The notes under the pieces are model-generated. The model saw only the letters and a list, made by a program, of their open reading frames with translations. It was not told the DNA's origin and searched no databases. A program made the position numbers and the translations under genes. From assembly GCA_032358255.1 (NCBI GenBank), contig JAULBX010022299.1, positions 1 to 64,000 on the forward strand: a DNA stretch of 64,000 nucleotides, in the 5' to 3' direction. The stretch comes from Heterotrichella gracilis (Eukaryota > Sar > Xanthophyceae > Tribonematales > Xanthonemataceae). Below, in pieces: positions 23,575 through 35,900 of the stretch. Positions within the stretch are counted from its first letter, which is position 1. Each line of letters opens with the position of its first letter.

Positions 23575-24765
23575 CTAGCCGAGACTCAAAACCTCAGCTG
23601 CGCTCTTGCCCTCAGGGTGCACCGCTACGTAATACTCCCCCAAGTACTTCTGCTGAGGCTCTTTTCCTGGGTAGTTGATACAGTCTGCAAGGGCATCAAC
23701 CATACAGCGGGCCCCTTGGTTGGAGCTCTTAGCCACGTGTTCCAAGGCCAGCACTGCCTCATCAGACAGCTTTGTGGAGACCGCCACCTGGCGCAATACC
23801 ACACACCCACTGATATAAATATGAAGCTCAACAGGGTGCCAAAGCAGAACTTGTGCAGTGGCATGCCCAGGCACACTGAGACACCTGGGAAAGTCAGCTT
23901 TACTGGCTGGGTACTCGTACACTGGGCCTACAGCCGCGTCAGAGACCTGGTCCACCTCCTTCAGAGACAGCACAGCCTCCTCACTCAGGCTTGTCTCTCG
24001 TGCCACCTGGACCATATCGGTGTTTCTGTGGTGTGGTGCCAGACGGCATAAGAGGCAACCCTGAACGAAGAGGCTGTGCAGGCGTTGAAGGATATGGGGT
24101 ACGACACGGGGCCCAACTGGGTGGCAACGCCATGATGTGCAGTGGAAAGGCCAGGTACCACTGTGAGCAGCTCGAAAAGAGAAAGGGTAGCAGCATGAGC
24201 AGGCCTGGTCTGTGAACCGTACCTCGGGGAGGTTGGCTTTCACCCTCTCAAAGAGCTCCCCCCAGGCAAGTGCTTCTGCCTCAGCCTCAGTGACCCGCTT
24301 GTGCGCCAGCAGGGCTTCCTTGGCCTTCTGCCTTGCCAACTCGACCACTTGGCGCTGTTTGAGCTTCATGATGGTGGGTTCCAGCACACCCACCTTCTCC
24401 TCCAGCCCCCTGGTCCTCTCCTCCAGCACCTCGATCCTCTCCTGCACCCCCTTGCCCTTCTCCTGCAGCCCCTTGATGCCCTCCTGCACCCCCTTGTTCC
24501 CCTCCTGCAGCACCTTGACCCTCTCCCACAGCGGGTTGAATGCAGCTTCAATTTCAGCTTCTAGCGCTGCAAGTTGGTTTGGCACACTCTGACGGTGGGG
24601 CCTCAGCACAGGGCAAGGCTGCAAGAATGTGCTCTCAATCACAGGGTATCGATATCCGCCGCTGCTGCAGAAACGAGGAACACAACTCGCAGAACGTGCC
24701 TTGCCTACTACCGGCTGTACCAGTGACAAACGTGGGCGCTTTGAGCTGGGGTCATCTTTACTCAT
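23575..24765 (-). CDS. Coiled-coil protein, open for 396 codons, with a duplicated C-terminal segment
   Basis: One frame is open from the ATG at 24765 to the stop at 23575. Residues 1-15 carry a basic stretch (SSKRPRLS) that could be a nuclear signal. Residues about 70-175 form a coiled coil with a repeating LQEGNKGVQEGIKGLQEKGK pattern. Two related C-terminal segments follow, VARETSLSEEAVLSLKE and VAVSTKLSDEAVLALEH, each preceded by a good acceptor (GTCCAG and GCGCCAG). A GTACGG donor after NLPE (24223) and the first acceptor (24006) would remove 216 bp, a multiple of three, so spliced and unspliced forms both stay in frame. The segment between the repeats could likewise be an intron. No family recognised; two-exon duplication is my reading. 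Confidence 0.55.
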   Translation of the reverse strand: MSKDDPSSKRPRLSLVQPVVGKARSASCVPRFCSSGGYRYPVIESTFLQPCPVLRPHRQSVPNQLAALEAEIEAAFNPLWERVKVLQEGNKGVQEGIKGLQEKGKGVQERIEVLEERTRGLEEKVGVLEPTIMKLKQRQVVELARQKAKEALLAHKRVTEAEAEALAWGELFERVKANLPEVRFTDQACSCCYPFSFRAAHSGTWPFHCTSWRCHPVGPRVVPHILQRLHSLFVQGCLLCRLAPHHRNTDMVQVARETSLSEEAVLSLKEVDQVSDAAVGPVYEYPASKADFPRCLSVPGHATAQVLLWHPVELHIYISGCVVLRQVAVSTKLSDEAVLALEHVAKSSNQGARCMVDALADCINYPGKEPQQKYLGEYYVAVHPEGKSAAEVLSLG

Positions 24766-25572
24766 ATTGGCTCAAGGAAGTGTGAACGAGCAAGAGCCCA
24801 CTAGAACTGTGAAAGCCTCAACTTCTCATTCAAAGGGTTCAACTGTCATGCGGTGCAATCCAGGTTATCATAGGTGATACAACACTGGATATTCGCTCAA
24901 CTTCAGGCTGATGCATGCATATATGCATGCATGCAGGGGGAAACCGTCCATAAATACTCCCCCTTGGTGGAAAAAACCCTAGCTACTAATAAACCCTACC
25001 CCTCAAACTCGAAATCCTAAAAAAGTTTTGGCAGGAAGCTTAGTGGGGTTTGGAAGCAAGAATCCCTGCACTCTAGTCCCTTCACACAGGGGTGTGAGGA
25101 AAGGTGGGGCGGAGGCAGGTGCATTAGTACTACTAATGGGGTCTATCCTTGGGGTGGGCGGTGGGGGGCCAATCAACCAAATCCCTACAACGCACTCGAG
25201 GTTATGGCAGTGTTAGTGCTCGGCGCACATATTATGCACCTGATCCAAAGCATTTGCCGTCTTAAGGTTAATGGTAGTGCTTTCCTTCAATGTGCCACCG
25301 CGGCACTGACTCGCCAAACCCTGTCCAAGTTTGTACCTTCCAACCACCCCTGCGGCCCAACACTAGAAGACAAACACGGCAGGTTGCGTGGCTGACCGCA
25401 TGCGTGCCCCCTCTCACCCCTCCACGAGGTGTCGCACACCTCCCCTCTCAACCCCCGCCCCCGCTCACCCTCCAGCTAATTGCCCTTTTCACCACTGCTT
25501 TCCACCCTGAACACAGCCTTGCGGGTGTAGGCCCCACCCACGTTGACACCCAAGCCTACATGCTGTGCCCCG
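24766..25572. other. Intergenic stretch 3' of the GT61 gene
   Basis: No gene seen. It contains a CATGCATATATGCATGCATG palindromic run near 24913-24935 and an AAACCCTA-type block near 24973-25020. Confidence 0.45.
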
Positions 25573-28500
25573 TCACTGGAAGAAGAATACAGTCTCCGGC
25601 CGGTTTGCGGGGTTGAAGCCCGAGAAGGCGGGCGTGTCCTCCCCCCCACCCTCCAGCATCCCCATTGCCCGCTCCACCGCAGCCTCCACCTTCTTAGGGT
25701 CAACCTCGGAGCTCCCCCAGGCCAGGAACAGGTCTGCGCACTCCTGAGATACCCGCCGGGAGGCGTCCTTGGGGCAGGCGGGGGGGGTGGCGGACAGGGA
25801 GTCCCTGCACGGGGGTGGAGAGGGGGGTAGTGGTTGGAGAGGGGAGGGGAGGGTAGGGGGTAAAGAGGTGGGTGGGGGGGCAGACAGGGAGTCCATGCAC
25901 AAGAGGGGTGGGGGGGGATATGGAGTTGTTGCATAAGGTGGGAGGGGGTGGGCAGTGCGCATGCGTTTGTGTGTTGGCATGAGTAAACAGAGGGTGGGGC
26001 TTGATCAGAATTGCGGGGTAGGGGTGGTGGGTGGTGGTGGTGGTGGGCGATGGTGGGTGGTGGTGGGTGGGTGGATGGTAGTGGGGTGCACGCGTTCTGA
26101 TGGTGGGTGCACGCGTTCTGGTGGCTACATGGCCGCCGCTCGCTGTATGGCCGCGTGGTTGGCTGTGCCTGCACAGCGCCCCCCTCAAACCATCAACCAC
26201 CAGTGCAGTCTGGCCTCCTTACCCCCTCCCGCACCTAAACATTTCCCATCCTGCACCTAAATCCTAAACCCCCTCCCCCCGGAAACCCTGTCTCCCCCCT
26301 TCCTGCACAGCGCGCCCACACACCACCCGCTGCACCCCAACCTTCCACCCCACCCCACCCACCACTCCACCCCACCCCACCCACCTCTCCTCCTGCGTGA
26401 GCACCCCCCACAGCGGCGACTCCTGGTGACCTGGCGCCAGCTGTCCCCCCCTTGGCGCCACATGCACCACATGGTACCCCACCATGTAGCCCAGGTCGGA
26501 TGCCGCTGCCAGTGCTGCCTTCTTCAAGTACCTGAGGAGGAAGTGCAGGGGGAGGAGAAGATGGTCTGATGATGAAAATAGGGGGGGTGAAACAGCAGGA
26601 CGCGGCAGACAGCGTGACAGCAGATTCGGCAGCTAGAGGGGTTAAATGGTCAGAGACGAGAAGTTTGACAACAACAGAAGCCAGCGCAAGCACACATCCA
26701 TGACAGGTGTGTGAGATGTACCTGTTGTGTGGCAGGGTCACCTCCAGGAGCACAGCGCCAGGGGGGAGGAGGACCAGGTTGCCTGCGGAGCGAAGTGGGG
26801 GATTGATGTTTAACACTAGCAGCATTTGAACCCGCCAGTGCAGAGATACGGAACCAGTGCTTGGTTGCCTGGCGCAAGGCATGAAGGGCCGACTGCTAAT
26901 CTGGTGTACTGGGACACTTGCAATCCTTCCTAAATCCGTTTGTTTCAGTCCCCCAGCCCCCTACAAAACCCTGTTCCCATACGCACCACACGTAATTGGT
27001 CGTGCTATGAGCAAACCCCTCACCCCTTCCTGCATGCAGCACGGCACAGCCACAGCTATGTGCCACCCCGCCACACCACCTCCCCTCCCACTCACCCAGC
27101 GCCTCCCCCTGCACCTGCAGCACTATATCCACGTCGTACTGCTGCGCGCGGCCAGTCAGGGTGGGCGCCAGGGTGGCAAGCTGCACGTCCAGGTTGGGGA
27201 ACACATTGTGCATGTGGACAGACACCTGGGGTTGGGGGGAAGGAGGTGGTGGTGGTTGGCTACAGGTATAGAGCGAGGAATTACAATTACATGCATGCCC
27301 CGGACGGATGCATCCACAAATATCTGTTTCTATATACATTCTTGTCCAGAGGGAGAAACATGCATGTGAACAGACACCTGGGAGGAGGGCAGCATGTCCT
27401 CCACCATCGCCCTGCAGCCCACCTCATATGCATTGGTGATTGCTCCGGGCCCCGTAGGGTTGTGCAGAATGGCCATGCGGCGTCTGGGGGCGGTGCCCGC
27501 GGGTGCCTGCGCCTCCAGCCCCAGGCACCCATTCACGCGCATCTTCCACGTGCTCATCACCACGGGGGGTGGCGGCTCGCGCATGTACCTGCGGGTGGTG
27601 GGGGGTGCAGGGGTGTCAGGGGAAAACAGCGAATACTGTGGGCTTCAATTATAGAGAGCCTGGCCATGCCGACTATGGCCTACTTCGTAAAGTCAAAAGG
27701 GCACGCAATTTGATTCTAGCTAATCTACAAGCAGCTCCCGAAAAAAAATTGAAAAAGCAAAGTATTCTCCTACCGAGTGAGGCAAAAGCAGCAGACAGCT
27801 GACACGTGACACATATCCAAAGGAAAAGAGCACTCACTCCTTGCCGTTCCATGGGTAGGCGCGTGCGGTTGGCCCCACACCCACCACCAGCCTCCTGATG
27901 ATGACCGCCACGCCGGTTACCCTAGGGTCTGACACGGGGATGGTGGCGTTGCTTGAGAAGCACTGCCAAAGGTCGGCTGCAGCTGGGGCGATGTGGGCGG
28001 CAAGGGAGGCGTCGCTATTGAGAAGGAAGAGGGTGACGTCGTCCAAGGACTGCGGGGGTGGGTGGGGGTGCGGGGTCAGAAGGGGGCACAAGTGAACTAC
28101 ATGAATTGTTGATTTACAATCTACCTCTTTACTTTACATATCCAAAACCGCTTAGCGCCGCTTGCGCCTGCTGACTGCTGGGCAGATTTCTGGCTATATT
28201 TCCTTCTGAATTGCATGTAGCGTACCAATGGCAGGTACAAGCACAGCGCCAAGACGAGTCCATAGCGGGCCAACCCTGCACACAGCGCCCAATTCCCCCG
28301 CACCTTATCGTTGTAGTAGCACATGCCCAGGTGCGAGCACAGCGCCGCGTGCAGGCTGGGCCCATGCTCCCCCACCACACTGGCGTAGTCCTGCGGCTGG
28401 GTCAGCAACCAACCCAGGCCCTGGCGGACCTGTGACAAAGCAGTAAACACAAGCGTGTGCCACATGTGCTGTACGGACCAAATGCTAAACCCTAAACCCT

Positions 28501-30880
28501 AATCCCATGGCCTGACGGGATTGCGCGCAGCACACACGCTTGGTACACGCCTGAACTGCTCAAGCCCTCCATTGGCCGCACAACACCCATGCACTTGCCA
28601 GCTGCATTTGCAATGCTCCCGCAACCAGTTCAGGCATAATTATGCGGATTGATGCTGGTAAAAACAATGTTCATGCCTGTACTCTTACACTCAATATAGA
28701 TTGGCATGCTAGAAATTTGGGACCAGATTTCAAGACCTGGGATGGGATGATGCAATGGTGTAAAGGTGGCTGCTCTGTATGCACTGGGGTATGTACAACC
28801 CCATGTTCTACACACATTAACCAATGGGGTACACCCGCTTACCTCTGCCTTAGGTGTTGTGTGCCATGCAAAGGGGAAGGGTTCCGCCTGTGTAAGCTTG
28901 TTGGGAGTGGTTATGTTGAGGCGGAAGTAGGTGGGGGAGGGGGAGACCTCGCTGGGGAGCCACGAAACCCGGGGGGAGTGCAGGGAGATCTCGGTGACTG
29001 GGGAGGAAAGGGGGGGGTGGGGGTCAGACAGGCACGAGTATCAAGTCATATGCCGAATTACAGCAAGTGGAGGTGATATATACAGGGCGACTTTGAAACA
29101 ATGGTAAATGCACACCTGGTATACATAAGCACACAGATGACCCAGTAATAGGCAAGTGTGGGAAGCAAGTAAAGTGATGTGATGCCATAAACTGTGCATA
29201 CCACAGTGTGTGCCTTCAATACCCCTGCACTACCCAATGCATACCGCGCCCACCTGGGTACACATAGTAGAACGTGCCGTTGAAGAGGATGAGGTTGTCG
29301 TACTGGCACACCATCTGGTCCAGAAGCTGGAAGGCGCACTGCACACACCACACCAGGTGCTCAGCTTGAAGGTTAAGGCTTTCAGCAAAGGCATGGATGG
29401 TGAACCCTGAACTGCAACCACTGCCTGGCTAGGGGCTGGCGCATGTATCTGGTCCCACCAACTCATCAGGTTCAGGCAAAATAAAATCGAGGCATTTGCT
29501 CACATGGCCTCACATGCCCCCTCAATGTGCCCATGCTGTGACAAGTCACATGTATCCACAAGGTCCTTGGCAATGCTCATGGACCAGCACATGGAGGCAG
29601 CAAAGGAATAGCCGATGTTGTGTGCAGCCCTCCCCCCATTGCACCTCAATGACTGGCACGGCGGTGCAGGTGCAGAGTGGTTGCAAGGTGGTAGATGATT
29701 GAATGCTGTGCAGGCTGCAGGTGACCCCATGGGTGATTGATGGATGATACATGGCTGTGCAGCGTGCAGGTGCATAATGGATGGTCTAGTGCTGGATATG
29801 TGGGCACATGCACCCCTGTATGATCCGCATGCATCGCCCAAGATTTTGAGATGGCGACTTAATACTCATGAATATTGGCGGCCACATGCGGTGCGTCGCA
29901 TGCACAGCCCCATGGGATACATGGCGCCATTCCCCATATGCAGACCCTGGGGATTTTTAGAAGAGTAGAGCTCAGGCAATTTCTGTACTGGAGCTGGCGA
30001 GGGCTGTGCGCTCGGCAGGATGCACCCCCCACCCCCCACCCACCTTGTGCGAGGACCCACTCACCCACCCACCAACCCACACCAAGCCACCCACACCCAC
30101 ACCACCCACCTTGTGCGAGGACAGCTTGAGCTCAGGACCCGGGTGCAGGGCGATGAGCGGCTCCCCAGCCTGGGGCTGATGCTTGGCTGAGGGAGCGGCC
30201 TTGGCCTGAGGCTGGGCCTGGGCCTGTGGCTGCACCTTGGGCTGCGCTGTTGCCTTCCCGTCGTCCCCCACACCAGCCTCCTGCTTGCTGGGCTGTGCTG
30301 TGCTGTCTGCCCCGCCCTCAGAACCCGTTCCTTTGCCAGTAGCTTCCACCCCTGCGCCAGCTGCATCCTTGGTGTCTGCAACCACAGTAGCGCTGGCAGC
30401 TATGCTCTCCTTGCTAGCTTGTGGGAGGGCCTCCTGTGCCGCCTCCCCTGCAGCTTCAGCCCCCTGTGCCGCCTCCCTTCCAGTTTCAGTCCCCTGTGCG
30501 ACAGTGGTGGCCACCGCCCCCTTGCCCTTCTTTTTCTTCCCCTTCTTCTTGGCCTTTGTTTGCTCCCCTTGCTCCTGCAGGAGCAACCTGGACACGCTGT
30601 CAAGGCTCCCTGAAACCTGGTGTATTTGTAGGCTCTCCAGTGGTTGATCAAGGTGGCTGTGTGCTGACCATGCCTGGTGCTGGTCGTGCTGTGCTGGTGT
30701 GCTTTCCAGGGCCGCGGGCGCAGGCAGGGCGGCTGATAATGCAAGGGCAAACAGCAGGCCCTGCAATACCGTGACCAAGTTGGATGTAAAAGAGAGATGG
30801 TGTGTGTGGTTTCCTACTTCACAACTGGTGGGTGACAAGGTGGGTGGAGGGGAGGGGAGGTGGAGCGAGAAACTCATCAA
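25573..30880 (-). CDS. GT61-family (EOGT/DUF563-like) glycosyltransferase
   Basis: Ten exons on the minus strand, 30880-30110, 29338-29254, 28997-28843, 28429-28304, 28049-27838, 27588-27378, 27225-27096, 26782-26722, 26531-26385 and 25804-25573, join in phase to 709 residues. The N-terminus has a hydrophobic signal-anchor (VTVLQGLLFALALSAALPAP, about residues 35-57), then a Lys-rich and Ala/Glu/Gln-rich linker, fitting a type II Golgi/ER enzyme. The catalytic part shows RRLVVGVGPTAR near residue 430 and, across the exon 7-8 junction, QGEALGNLVLLPPGAVLLEV, which lines up with the GT61 signature HGAGLTNLLFLPPG. The expected His is Gln here. GT61 enzymes transfer xylose, arabinose or GlcNAc to glycoproteins or wall polymers; acceptor and donor cannot be told. 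The start codon in the first exon is a choice, not certain. Confidence 0.75.
25877..25908 (-). repeat. Copy of the start of the last GT61 exon
   Basis: On the minus strand the start of the last exon (GGACTCCCTGTCCGCC at 25804) is repeated in the preceding intron (GGACTCCCTGTCTGCC). A pyrimidine-rich tract surrounds both. Confidence 0.6.
27200..27378 (-). repeat. GT61 intron 6 flanked by a direct duplication of exon start
   Basis: On the minus strand the intron begins GTGTCTGTTCACATGCATG immediately after CCCAG (27378), and the next exon begins GTGTCTGTCCACATGCAC immediately after CCCAG (27225). The intron's first 18 bases therefore duplicate the exon that follows it. The intron is 152 bp long. 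Confidence 0.85.
30036..30124 (-). repeat. Copy of the GT61 exon 1 donor edge
   Basis: The end of exon 1 on the minus strand (GTCCTCGCACAAG, then GTGGGTGG) is present again about 68 bp into the intron, at 30036-30058. Both lie in C/A-rich sequence. Confidence 0.7.
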
Positions 30881-32958
30881 GTTATGACCTCAGGCAGGCA
30901 AGCAGGAGGTATGAAGCTGCATACCTGCTGTAATAGCTGAAAAAGGGTAGTCATTGGGGGCCACTGTACGTCAAGGTAGCCAAGCTATTGGCAGGCCACT
31001 GCCCATTGAGGCAACCCGCTGCCCCCCACCCTACATGCCCTGCCACAGTGGTATAGCAACGTGATGAGATGGGTTGCACCTTAGTATTGGTGAGAAATAA
31101 ATAGCTTAGACCCGTTACATTCCAGGTGCACCCAGAGTGGTCCAGTTGCAGCAGTGCTGCAGACACATAGTTAGGGCAGATCAACAATGCATGGGGTACC
31201 TGGAACCTCCAGAAAGTTGAGCACGCTACCTCTTGCTTGGTAGATATCCCAATACAATGTTATACATAAATAAAGATGAAGTGGCAAGCAAAGGCGTTGT
31301 TCACCTGCAGGCTAACGTATAGGCAAGGGTGGAGCTAGCTATGGCATGGTGTCTTTAAGTTGCCTACTGATAGCATAATGGTTCACGACTACAAACCGAA
31401 CAAAAATAGTTGTCACTCGTTACAAGGTAGTATTGCAGTGCCGTGCAACAAGCTGCGGGCCACTGTTATGACTGGTCACTGTTGTACTAACGAGGGGGGG
31501 GGGGGGTCTGTGTCTGGGTGGGCAGAGTTGACTTGGGGGTCCTATGCGCAAAGTAACAGGTGCATGGAACGTATAGACGACGCTTTGCGAGCCTGCAGTG
31601 AGCTATAGCCTGTGCACCAGTGCCAGGCACTTTTGAGAAGCCCACTGAAGAAAGACTAATCATATGCAAATGAAAGCGGGGGTGTTCCATTTTATCCCCC
31701 CGTATATTCCTGCGAGTGCGTCGCAGGAAGCTACCCCTTATGAAGCTCCATACAAAACAGGGTCCCGCGAAACTCGCACAAGCACAACACTCCTCCAGGT
31801 AAAGACGACCTCAATCGCAGTAAGAGGACATAACCCTCGGCTTGTGAGACTCTAGGCGTTACCGTGGGTTTGGGTTCACAGTGCTGCACAACTATCCCTG
31901 CCATTCAAGGGCCCCCCACAACTCCGCTCTTCCTCGCCACATCTGCTAACCCAGGTAAGCCTAGCACCCGCGCCGGTCCAACGGCGGTCTGCAGGAAGGA
32001 TTATTGCACCGTCTTAACTCGTTCTCGCTAGGTGGGCGAGCACCGTTGCTGTCGATAGCGCGGCCTGGTTTGGACGTTGTCCTGGTCACCCATGCTTTCC
32101 CTGGCAATGGCTTGCCCAAGTCCCGTGCCGCTTTGCTTTTGCAACTTTGAACAGGCTGCATCTAGCAGCCCTGGACGCTCAGTGGACCTGCTTGAACGAT
32201 TACGCTTGCTGTGGTGTCAGCTGGCAGACTTTGTGCTTGTTTATTGGTGGGTTCGTACCAGGCAGCATGTCGTACTGCTACAAGTGCCGAGCCGGCTCGC
32301 CCGTTGGATGCTATCTTGTCAACGCCCAAGACCCTTCGATTGTGTGGCACATCCTACGTCTTTGTCTTTGATTGGGGAGCATGGTGGTGTAGAGTTGTCA
32401 CGTTTGCTTACAGCGGCCAACCTGGCGCACGAATGGTACCACGCTGCCCGTTTACTAGAAGCATGTTGCGAAGAACGCAGTCTGGCTTGTTTCGCTGCCC
32501 GGTGTGAGACCTGTTTGCTGAACTGGGTGAAGTGTGAACACTGCCATCAGCTGCAATAGACGCTGCTGTGGAGCTTGTCCTATTTCCACCCTGTACCATG
32601 CTTGGGCAGCTCAGGCTGAAGCTGCTTCTTTGCTTGCATGCAGGCTGGTCACCCTCAACCGCAGCTGCTTTACTTTTTTACCAGCTGAAGGCCATTGATT
32701 GGCACTCCAACTGCTGGCAAGCTCTGTAGCGTCTGGTGCTTCCTGAGGGTCCAGGTAGGCACCCGCTGCCATTGCATCTGGACTTCCTAGACACCTCCTC
32801 AAGACAGAAACACCTCCCAACATCAGGTACTTGGGCAGAGAATCACCCCTACAACCCCCTCCCTGCAGACAGGACAGTGCCGGTTGGCGTGACAGTTCCT
32901 TGCCAGACTGGACCAGTGACAGCCACACCCCTTGGTCACCCCCACCACCTCACCCACA
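30881..32958. other. Divergent intergenic region between GT61 and CAP genes
   Basis: The two flanking genes point away from each other, so both promoters should lie here. A + strand frame of 160 codons at 32077-32559 is Cys/Leu-rich with no recognisable motif or splice partner; I leave it uncalled. No terminal repeats or RNA gene were seen. Confidence 0.45.
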
Positions 32959-35900
32959 ATGGGGAAAGAAGACCTGGTCATTCCGGAGGAAGGCCCTGCA
33001 GACGTGTCTGAGATGCCAGTGGAGGTCGGAAAGCTCTCTGGCAAGGAGGACGCACAAGACCCCACCCACATGGCGCGGTTCCGGATCAAGAGCATCAATT
33101 TTGATGATGCTGAGCTGATGAAGAGCCCCGAGATTGTTAAGTACGTCAAGGAGTTTGAGGCCATGCACGCGGATGAACAGGGCGAGGTGTCCCAGGAGGA
33201 TTTCCTGAGCTTCCTGGACGAGTATGTGGCCAAGCAAGTGCAGACCAAGTACCTGTGGTGGGCGGTGTGGGCGCTGCTGGCCTTCTGGCTGCTCACCGTG
33301 GCAACCACCGTGGGACTCATCTGGGCGGTGCTCGAGCTCAGCAAGGACACCGAGTCGACGGTGAGTGGCGCTGGGGTGCTGGGGCAGCTGCAAGGCATAG
33401 CGCCAGCCAAGGCCACGCGCTGCAGTTTGTCAGCGGACACACTGGTTGCACCCGGCAGAGTTGCCAGTGCACCGTTCAATCAGTGTGCGGGCATGCCGCC
33501 TTGACTTGAGTGGTTCCCGGGGCCAATGCTTTGCAGTATCAACTGCTCCCTGCACCATAAGGCTGCACCATAAGCTGCACCCCACCCGCCAATCTTCCAC
33601 TCCGTACCCACCCAACCCCTCCTCAAAAATTCTTTGTGGACAAAGGCAGCGGCCGACCCCTTGCCACCGCGCCGGCACAGTTGCTATGCCAACTGGCGTG
33701 CATACCCGCACACCTGCAACACAGTCTCCTCACCCACCACCGCACCCCGCCCACCCGCCCACCCACCCTCCCCAGGACGGCTTCTTCGTGGACAAGGCCA
33801 GCGGGGTACCCCTGGCCACCGCGCGCGCAGCCACCTCCTCGCCCCTGGTCACCCTGGACTACACCTACATCTACCAGCAGTACAACATCGCGCTGCCAAA
33901 CACCACCGACTTGCTGCCAGACGCAGACATCCCGGTGGTGCCCCTGACCTCCTTTGTGCCAGTGCTGGCCAAGCAGGCCACCACGGGGGACGGCCGCTTC
34001 GCCACGCTCAAGCCACAGGTAGGCGGAGGGTTTTGTGGCTGGAGTAATGCCTGGGGGTTAAGCGCTTGACTAGGGACGCCTTGCACTAGCACATTTTTTC
34101 CTTGATGGTGGTTGGCCCAGGCGCGCTGTTGCCAACAGTGCTGGTGCCGTGGTACCCCGTGTCGAGTGCCTATTCCTTTCTCCCCAGGGTATCCGGGGAT
34201 GGCTTTTGCGTCGATGCCCTTGTAAACGCCCTTTTCCTAAACCCTAAACCCTAAGCGCGCTTCCCTGCCCCTCCCAGGTTGCCAAGGTGCACCTGCAGTA
34301 CGCGGGCAGCATGGACATCGGCGTGGCTGTCAGCTACTGCCACAGCCTTAGATTTTGGTTTCACCCCCTTCCTGAAACCCTAAACCCTAAGCGCCGTCCT
34401 CCTCCCTCCCCAGGTTGCCAAGGTGCACCTGCAGTACGCGGGCAGCATGGACATCGGGGTGGCCGTCAGCTACTGCCACGGCCTCAAGAAGGTGGGCCAG
34501 AGCTCCCTGACCACCACCTGGAAGGACTCTACCGAGGTGGACCCCACCGACGACGTGCGTAACTGGGTGGTGCAGTCCCAAGTGGGGTGCAACGTGACCC
34601 TGGAGGAGAACAACGGGACGCACTTTGTGGCCACCTTCACCGACCAGGCCAGGGACATCGACTATGTGGTGAGTGGCGTGCGTTTAGGGAGGATTAGGGT
34701 TGAGGGTTTAGGGATCAGGAGTACCAGGCCAGGGGCATTGACTATGTGGTGCATGGCATGAGTACTACTCGCACTCCGGCACAATATTCAGATCAGCATC
34801 GACTATGTGGTGAATTGACATGCGTCTGGGGCTTGGGGCTTAGGTCTAGGGATCAGGAGCTCCAGCTGGGCAGGGGGAGGTGGTGTGGGGCTGGCATTGG
34901 CTGTTGCAAGGCAGGAGGGCATGGCGTGTGCCCTTTGTTGGTGTATGCATCCCGTTTGGGACACGCATGGTGCTGTAAATGTGGTTGGGAGGGGAAGAGG
35001 AGGTGGTGACCCATGGTCTGAAATACCTTCTGTAGGACATGTTTCATCATTCCCCTTGCCTCCCTCACACTTGACCTCCCCCTCCCCCCCTGCCCTCCCT
35101 GCAGCTCGACTGCCGCACGGATGACAATTACTGCCACGCCTTCACCATCGACTGGACCGGGAACAGCGTGTACACAGCCACCACCGTGGTGAACACGCCC
35201 GCGGGGCCACAGGTGCGGCCACAGGGTTAGGGTCTAGGATTTCAACTTTAGGGTTTAGGGTTTGGGCCTAAACGGGGACCAGCGTGTACATAGCCGCCAC
35301 CGTGGTGAACACACCCGCGGGGCCACAGGTGCGGGGATCATGCACTTCTGAGGGGTTAGGGTTTGGTGGTTTAGTTTTAGGGTTTGGGCCTAAACCAGGA
35401 CCAGCGTGTACCAACCACCACTGTGGGGAACACACCCACCGGGCCACAGGTGTGGCCACGGGGACCATCTCCGTTCAGTGTTTAGGGTTTCATGATTAGG
35501 ATTTAAGGGTTTGGCCTGAGCCGGGTTGAGCGTGTACCCATTGACAGTGTGATGAACACACCTGGGGCCACAGGTGCGGTCATGCACGGTATGGCAGTTT
35601 CAGCATGGCGTATTGGTATTTCACACCGTAGTATAGCACTGTATTGTTTGGTGGTCTACATCACACCACATGCAGTGAGGGGGCACAAATCCACCGCATG
35701 TGGTGCAGACATGCGCTGGCCCACAGGTGCCCCACTGTGACAAATGCAATACGTGTAACGCAATAAAAATGAAATCACTGTATCCAGGGGCATACTAGTA
35801 ATACTAATAATGTTAGTATTATTAGTATACCCCTGCTGTATCCAACCCTTTCCTCCCCATCCTTATGCCGCCTCTCCCCTCCCCTTGTGACCACCTCCTT

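Noticed and set aside
25476-26200. Long Pro/His/Thr-rich minus-strand frames
   Set aside because: They read through C-rich polypyrimidine intron sequence of the GT61 gene; the supported exon there is only 25573-25804.
32077-32559. 160-codon + strand frame rich in Cys and Leu
   Set aside because: No recognisable domain, no splice partner and unusual composition; it may be chance in the divergent promoter region.
35213-35580. Reading the CAP exon 4 repeats as a CRISPR-like or satellite array
   Set aside because: Units begin and end at a splice junction, contain exon codons and diverge steadily; there are no uniform repeats with unique spacers.
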